Both the position numbers and the translations under genes were made by a program. 64,000 bases of DNA. Origin: Thermococcus barossii. Its GTDB lineage: Archaea; Methanobacteriota_B; Thermococci; Thermococcales; Thermococcaceae. Below, piece by piece: positions 60,860 to 64,000 of this stretch; the first letter of the stretch is position 1, and every line of letters starts with the position of its first letter. The stretch lies in assembly GCF_002214465.1 (NCBI RefSeq), contig NZ_CP015101.1:1247013-1311012 (forward strand). Direction: 5' to 3'. Below the pieces are notes generated by a model that had not been told where the DNA came from, did no database searches, and worked only from the letters and a program-made list of their open reading frames with translations.

Positions 60860-61708
60860 ATGGGATTCAACGAGAAGGAGAGAGCGTTTATAGAATGGTA
60901 TCCTCGCGGTTACGGGGTTGGATTCAAGGTTAAGGAGAGGCTCTTTGAAACCCAAACAAAGTATCAGAGGCTTGAACTGTACGAAACCGAAGGGTTCGGC
61001 AAGCTCCTCGTTCTCGACGGGACTGTCCAGCTGGTCGAGGTCGGCGAGGAGAGCTATCACGAACCGCTGGTTCATCCCGTCATGCTCGCCCATCCGAATC
61101 CCAGAAGGGTGCTCATCATCGGGGGCGGCGACGGTGGAACCCTCAGGGAGGTTCTGCGACACGACACCGTTGAAAGGGCCACGATGGTCGAAATAGACGA
61201 GATGGTCATAGAGGTGTCGAAGATATACATGAACGTCGCCAGGGGGGCCTTCGAAGATCCGAGGACAGAGCTCATCGTCGGTGACGGGGTGGAGTATCTG
61301 AGGGAAACCGATGAAAGCTTCGACGTCATAATAGTGGACTCCACCGACCCGGTTGGACCTGCAAAGCTTCTTTTCAGCGAGGAGTTCTACCGCTCGGCCT
61401 ACGAAAAGCTGAACGAGAAAGGGCTCTACATCACCCAGGCGGGGAGCGTTTACCTCTTCACCAACGAGCTCCTCGATGCTTACAGGGCGATGAAGAGGGT
61501 CTTCGACAGGGTTTACTACTTCAGCTTCCCGGTGATAGGCTACGCCTCGCCCTGGAGCTTTCTGGTGGGTGTCAAAGGGGAAATTGACTTCATGAAGGTG
61601 GACCTGGAGAGGGCCAAAAAGCTCGACCTCTACTACTATGACCCGGAGAGGCACGAGACGCTCTTCCAGATGCCGAAGTACGTCAGGGACCTCCTTGAGA
61701 GGGCCTGA
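60860..61708 (+). CDS. speE: Spermidine synthase / aminopropyltransferase
   Basis: 282 residues from ATG 60860 (GGTGGGACAC upstream). N-terminal beta region ([25 protein letters not shown]), SAM-like fold with decarboxy-SAM site [29 protein letters not shown] and the [18 protein letters not shown] gate. Archaeal homologues in this family prefer agmatine as amine acceptor, giving N1-aminopropylagmatine, consistent with the nearby arginine decarboxylase. Confidence 0.95.
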   Translation: MGFNEKERAFIEWYPRGYGVGFKVKERLFETQTKYQRLELYETEGFGKLLVLDGTVQLVEVGEESYHEPLVHPVMLAHPNPRRVLIIGGGDGGTLREVLRHDTVERATMVEIDEMVIEVSKIYMNVARGAFEDPRTELIVGDGVEYLRETDESFDVIIVDSTDPVGPAKLLFSEEFYRSAYEKLNEKGLYITQAGSVYLFTNELLDAYRAMKRVFDRVYYFSFPVIGYASPWSFLVGVKGEIDFMKVDLERAKKLDLYYYDPERHETLFQMPKYVRDLLERA

Positions 61709-61782
61709 CGGCATTTTTACCCCCTTCTCGGTGCATAGAAAAGGCTTATGAGGTTTCGTCCCCAATACCCCTGGGGGTTATC

Positions 61783-62499
61783 ATGCGGATTGAAGAGCTC
61801 ACCTGGCCCGAGTTTGAGGAGCTGAAGAGGCGGGTTGACACGGTTGTCCTCCCCGTCGGGAGTATCGAGGCACACGGGAGACACCTGCCCCTGGGAACCG
61901 ATGTTTTCGCCCCGCTTGAGATAGCCCGCAGGGTTGAAGAAAGGCTCAGGGGAATGGGAATGGAAGTTCTCATAGCTCCACCGGTGTGGTACGGGCACAC
62001 CTTTGTCCTCGATGTGTACCCCGGAACCATAAACGTCGGCTCAGACACCCTGAAAGCCTACGTTCGGGAGATACTGCGTGAGTTCGCAGCCGAGGGCTTT
62101 AAGAGAATCGTCCTCCTCAACGGTCATGGCGGCAACCACTCCCCGCTTCTTCTAGCTGCGGAAGAGGTGGCGGGGGAGTTTCCTGGAGTGGAAATCTGGC
62201 TCATAAACTGGTGGGTGGACTTCAGGGAGGACATACTCAGCATATGCTCCAGCCAGGGACACGCGGGCCAGGACGAAACGTCGGTGATGCTGGCCATAAG
62301 GCCCGAGCTCGTGAGGATGGAGGAGGCCAAAGGGGAGAGGAGAACATCGAGGGTGAGGGTAATCAGGAAGGACATCGGAAGGGAGCTGTTCCCGGACGGA
62401 GTGAACGACGACCCGTCCCTTGCGACTGCCGAGAAAGGTGAGGCAATTCTGAGCGTTGTTAGCGAAAAGATAGCCCGACTCATAGCGGGGGAGAAGTAA
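61783..62499 (+). CDS. Creatininase-family amidohydrolase
   Basis: 238 residues: VVLPVGSIEAHGRHLPLGTDV with metal-binding Glu/His/Asp, LLNGHGGNHSP, and GHAGQDETSVMLAIRPELV with the second metal Glu. The archaeal family includes FAPy deformylase ArfB of flavin synthesis as well as enzymes of unknown substrate, so creatinine itself is unlikely. GGGGGTTATC precedes ATG. Stop and next start share one base. Confidence 0.85.
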   Translation: MRIEELTWPEFEELKRRVDTVVLPVGSIEAHGRHLPLGTDVFAPLEIARRVEERLRGMGMEVLIAPPVWYGHTFVLDVYPGTINVGSDTLKAYVREILREFAAEGFKRIVLLNGHGGNHSPLLLAAEEVAGEFPGVEIWLINWWVDFREDILSICSSQGHAGQDETSVMLAIRPELVRMEEAKGERRTSRVRVIRKDIGRELFPDGVNDDPSLATAEKGEAILSVVSEKIARLIAGEK

Positions 62500-63140
62500 T
62501 GGGGCACGAAGAAGTTTTGGAGGAACTGGATAGGCGTATAAAACGCCTGCAGGCCGAGGTGGAGCTGGCCGAGGAGAGACTCCGCTATCTGGATGAGATA
62601 GGCGCCCCGTCGAGGTACAGGACCCTGCAGAGGAAGGACAACTCGGTCTATTACCTCCTTCTCATGGCAGTCTGGGTGCTCCTCGGCTTTCTCGCCCTGA
62701 TGGCCATCAGTCACAGGCTTCCCTACGGTTTCAGCTTTCCCCTGCTCCCTTACGTTCTTATTATGCTCCTGGTGATAGTGCTACCTCTTGCATACTACTA
62801 CCTGAGCCGGCGCGAGGAACCGAAGACGCCCATGGACGAGCTTGAGGAGAGGGAAAGGCTCGCCAAACTCGTGCTTTCTCTGTTTTACCTGCCACTGAGG
62901 GAGGCCATCGAGAAGGACGACCGGAGGAAAATTGAAGGGCTGGCGGAGGATCTACTAAACAACCCGATTCTGGCGGAGGCCATCGAGAGAACCAACGAGG
63001 GGGATCCGAAAGCCATGGCCTACGGCCTCTATCTCTACGCCACCTACCGTCCGGAGCTTGAGGGGGAGGTACGGGAGGCCCTAAGGATGGTCAACAACAA
63101 GCCCATCAGAGCGCTCCTCAAAGAGCTCGTCGAGGGCTAA
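62499..63140 (+). CDS. Membrane protein with N-terminal coiled coil, unknown function
   Basis: 213 residues: residues 1-36 form a predicted coiled coil (EEVLEELDRRIKRLQAEVEL), two helices follow (YYLLLMAVWVLLGFLALMAIS and LLPYVLIMLLVIVLPLAYYYL), then a ~120-residue helical cytoplasmic domain (LAEDLLNNPILAEAIERTNEG). No family recognised. ATG overlaps the creatininase-family stop by one base; GGGGGAGAAGTA as ribosome binding site. Confidence 0.7.
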   Translation: MGHEEVLEELDRRIKRLQAEVELAEERLRYLDEIGAPSRYRTLQRKDNSVYYLLLMAVWVLLGFLALMAISHRLPYGFSFPLLPYVLIMLLVIVLPLAYYYLSRREEPKTPMDELEERERLAKLVLSLFYLPLREAIEKDDRRKIEGLAEDLLNNPILAEAIERTNEGDPKAMAYGLYLYATYRPELEGEVREALRMVNNKPIRALLKELVEG

Positions 63141-63171
63141 GGTTATAACCGTTGATGCCCTTCTTCCTCCG

Positions 63172-63993
63172 GTGAGAGGCTTGAGGCTTGAGGTTCTAAG
63201 CAAGGAGGATATGAACGCCCTCTCAAGGGAACTGAGCAGGGCGGGGATTATGAACAGAACCCTGGAAGACGTTACCCCTGAGATTTCCCACTACGTGGTC
63301 GTGAGGGGTACCTACGCCGAGCTGGTGGAGAAGGCGGAGGGGATAGAACCCCTCCAGGAGAGTCTGGACGAGCTGAAGTTTGCCTTTGAGGAGATAACCT
63401 CCAACTGGGAGGTAGGGGAGGGGAAGCCCCTCGACGGACTCTTCGACGAGTCCGATTTGGGCAGGCTGCTCGTGCTCACCGCCCTGATAGAGAGCGGTAC
63501 CGTGGTTGAGGAAGACGGAAAACTCGTTCTCATGGAGAGACCCGTTCTCGACGGCCTCAGGGTGGAGCTCCGCTTCCCGATAGACGAGGTGGAGGATTAC
63601 CTAGAGGAACTTGAGAGGCGCTTTGAAACGGGGATGATAACCGAGTACACGATGGAGAAGAGGTACTTCGTCGAGGTGATGGAGGTCGACAGGGAGCTGG
63701 TCGAGGCGGCGCTTGAGATAGCCGAGGATTACGCCACGGAGGAGAGCATAGTCGAGGCGATGTTCGATGGGATAGCCCGCTCGGTTCTGGCGGACGTTAT
63801 CCTGGAGCTGGCAAAGAAGCACAGGAAGAAGAACGACCTCATAGATGCCCTTCTGGAGAGGGAACCCATAGTGGTCGAGGGAGAGCGTGAGAGGCTGAAC
63901 ATATACTTCGACGAAGATGCAATAGAGGACTTCCTCAAGGAACTCCAGAGCCTCGGCTACCTGAAGGTCAAGGGCAACAGGATATGGGTCTAA
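63172..63993 (+). CDS. Hypothetical protein
   Basis: 273 residues, acidic, soluble, mostly helical. An N-terminal domain (~1-75: MRGLRLEVLSKEDMNALS) is followed by a middle region (~115-200, RVELRFPIDEVEDYLEELERR) and a C-terminal winged-helix-like end (DFLKELQSLGYLKVKGNRIWV). No family recognised. The TATA GGTTATAACC (63141-63150) predicts a start at GTG 63172, which would be leaderless. TTG 63181 with GGTGA at the right distance is an equal alternative and would give MRLEVLSK. Confidence 0.7.
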   Translation: MRGLRLEVLSKEDMNALSRELSRAGIMNRTLEDVTPEISHYVVVRGTYAELVEKAEGIEPLQESLDELKFAFEEITSNWEVGEGKPLDGLFDESDLGRLLVLTALIESGTVVEEDGKLVLMERPVLDGLRVELRFPIDEVEDYLEELERRFETGMITEYTMEKRYFVEVMEVDRELVEAALEIAEDYATEESIVEAMFDGIARSVLADVILELAKKHRKKNDLIDALLEREPIVVEGERERLNIYFDEDAIEDFLKELQSLGYLKVKGNRIWV

Positions 63994-64000
63994 TCCCTCC

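Overview
The window is a stretch of a hyperthermophilic euryarchaeal chromosome, almost certainly a Thermococcus. The grounds are a type III RuBisCO, an archaeal histone, TFB with Gar1, the heat-shock regulator Phr, di-myo-inositol phosphate (DIP) synthesis genes, Nfn/sulfide dehydrogenase, DUF257 and DUF2178 proteins, C/D box guide RNAs, BRE/TATA promoters and GGTGA/GGAGG ribosome binding sites. Gene density is very high. I see no rRNA, CRISPR array or insertion sequence, and one tRNA gene.

Layout. 1-2436: a debranching-type glycosidase cut by the window edge and a GH130 enzyme. 2433-8280: information-processing and stress genes (DUF371, S17e, Phr, thymidine kinase, RuBisCO, histone, phosphodiesterase, TFB, Gar1). 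8383-10171: a PfkB kinase resembling myo-inositol 3-kinase, a C/D box sRNA, a Nudix hydrolase and a Mth938-like protein. 10161-15864: an ABC-2 exporter, an 859-residue lipoprotein and Dph6. 15958-23186: the DIP synthesis genes IPCT/DIPPS and MIPS, separated by a four-gene CUT1 sugar-type ABC importer on the opposite strand. 23241-25461: DUF4443, PyrF, a PUA protein and FAD synthetase. 25550-28174: CdrS-like RHH protein, FtsZ, ParA and a small basic protein, all on the minus strand. 28384-31866: Cgi121, an aminotransferase and membrane proteins. 32138-32225: tRNA-Leu(UAG). 32327-35984: a compact operon of three DUF2178 proteins, an XRE regulator, a membrane protein and an ABC-2 exporter, starting at two tandem 16-bp inverted repeats. 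35995-40702: RNA-binding protein, ZIP transporter, UPF0200 kinase-like protein, Hel308 and a hypothetical protein. 40706-47127: a five-gene dipeptide/oligopeptide ABC importer. 47356-51869: RAM-domain protein, SRP19, DUF257, TrmI and the two Nfn subunits. 51879-54039: an archaeal ATPase behind a perfect 22-bp palindrome, two tandem C/D box sRNAs, a hypothetical protein and GcvH. 54232-58016: an eight-gene Mrp-type antiporter operon. 58-64 kb: ACT protein, Na+/H+ antiporter, arginine decarboxylase, spermidine synthase, a creatininase-family protein and two hypotheticals.

How the genes may work together. MIPS and IPCT/DIPPS make the thermoprotectant DIP. The PfkB kinase and the embedded importer could add a salvage route for external inositol (inference). 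Phr carries a convincing autoregulatory operator. The Nfn promoter is bracketed by two SurR-type GTT-N3-AAC sites. CdrS, FtsZ and ParA form a cell-division and partition neighbourhood. The arginine decarboxylase and aminopropyltransferase belong to polyamine synthesis.

The observations most worth following are the split DIP locus, an apparent circular permutation in the peptide-binding protein at 44944-47127, the DUF2178/XRE/ABC operon with its tandem operators, and the C/D box sRNAs, one of which shows paired changes in its C and D boxes. Gene names rest on recognising protein families by eye; no database search was run.
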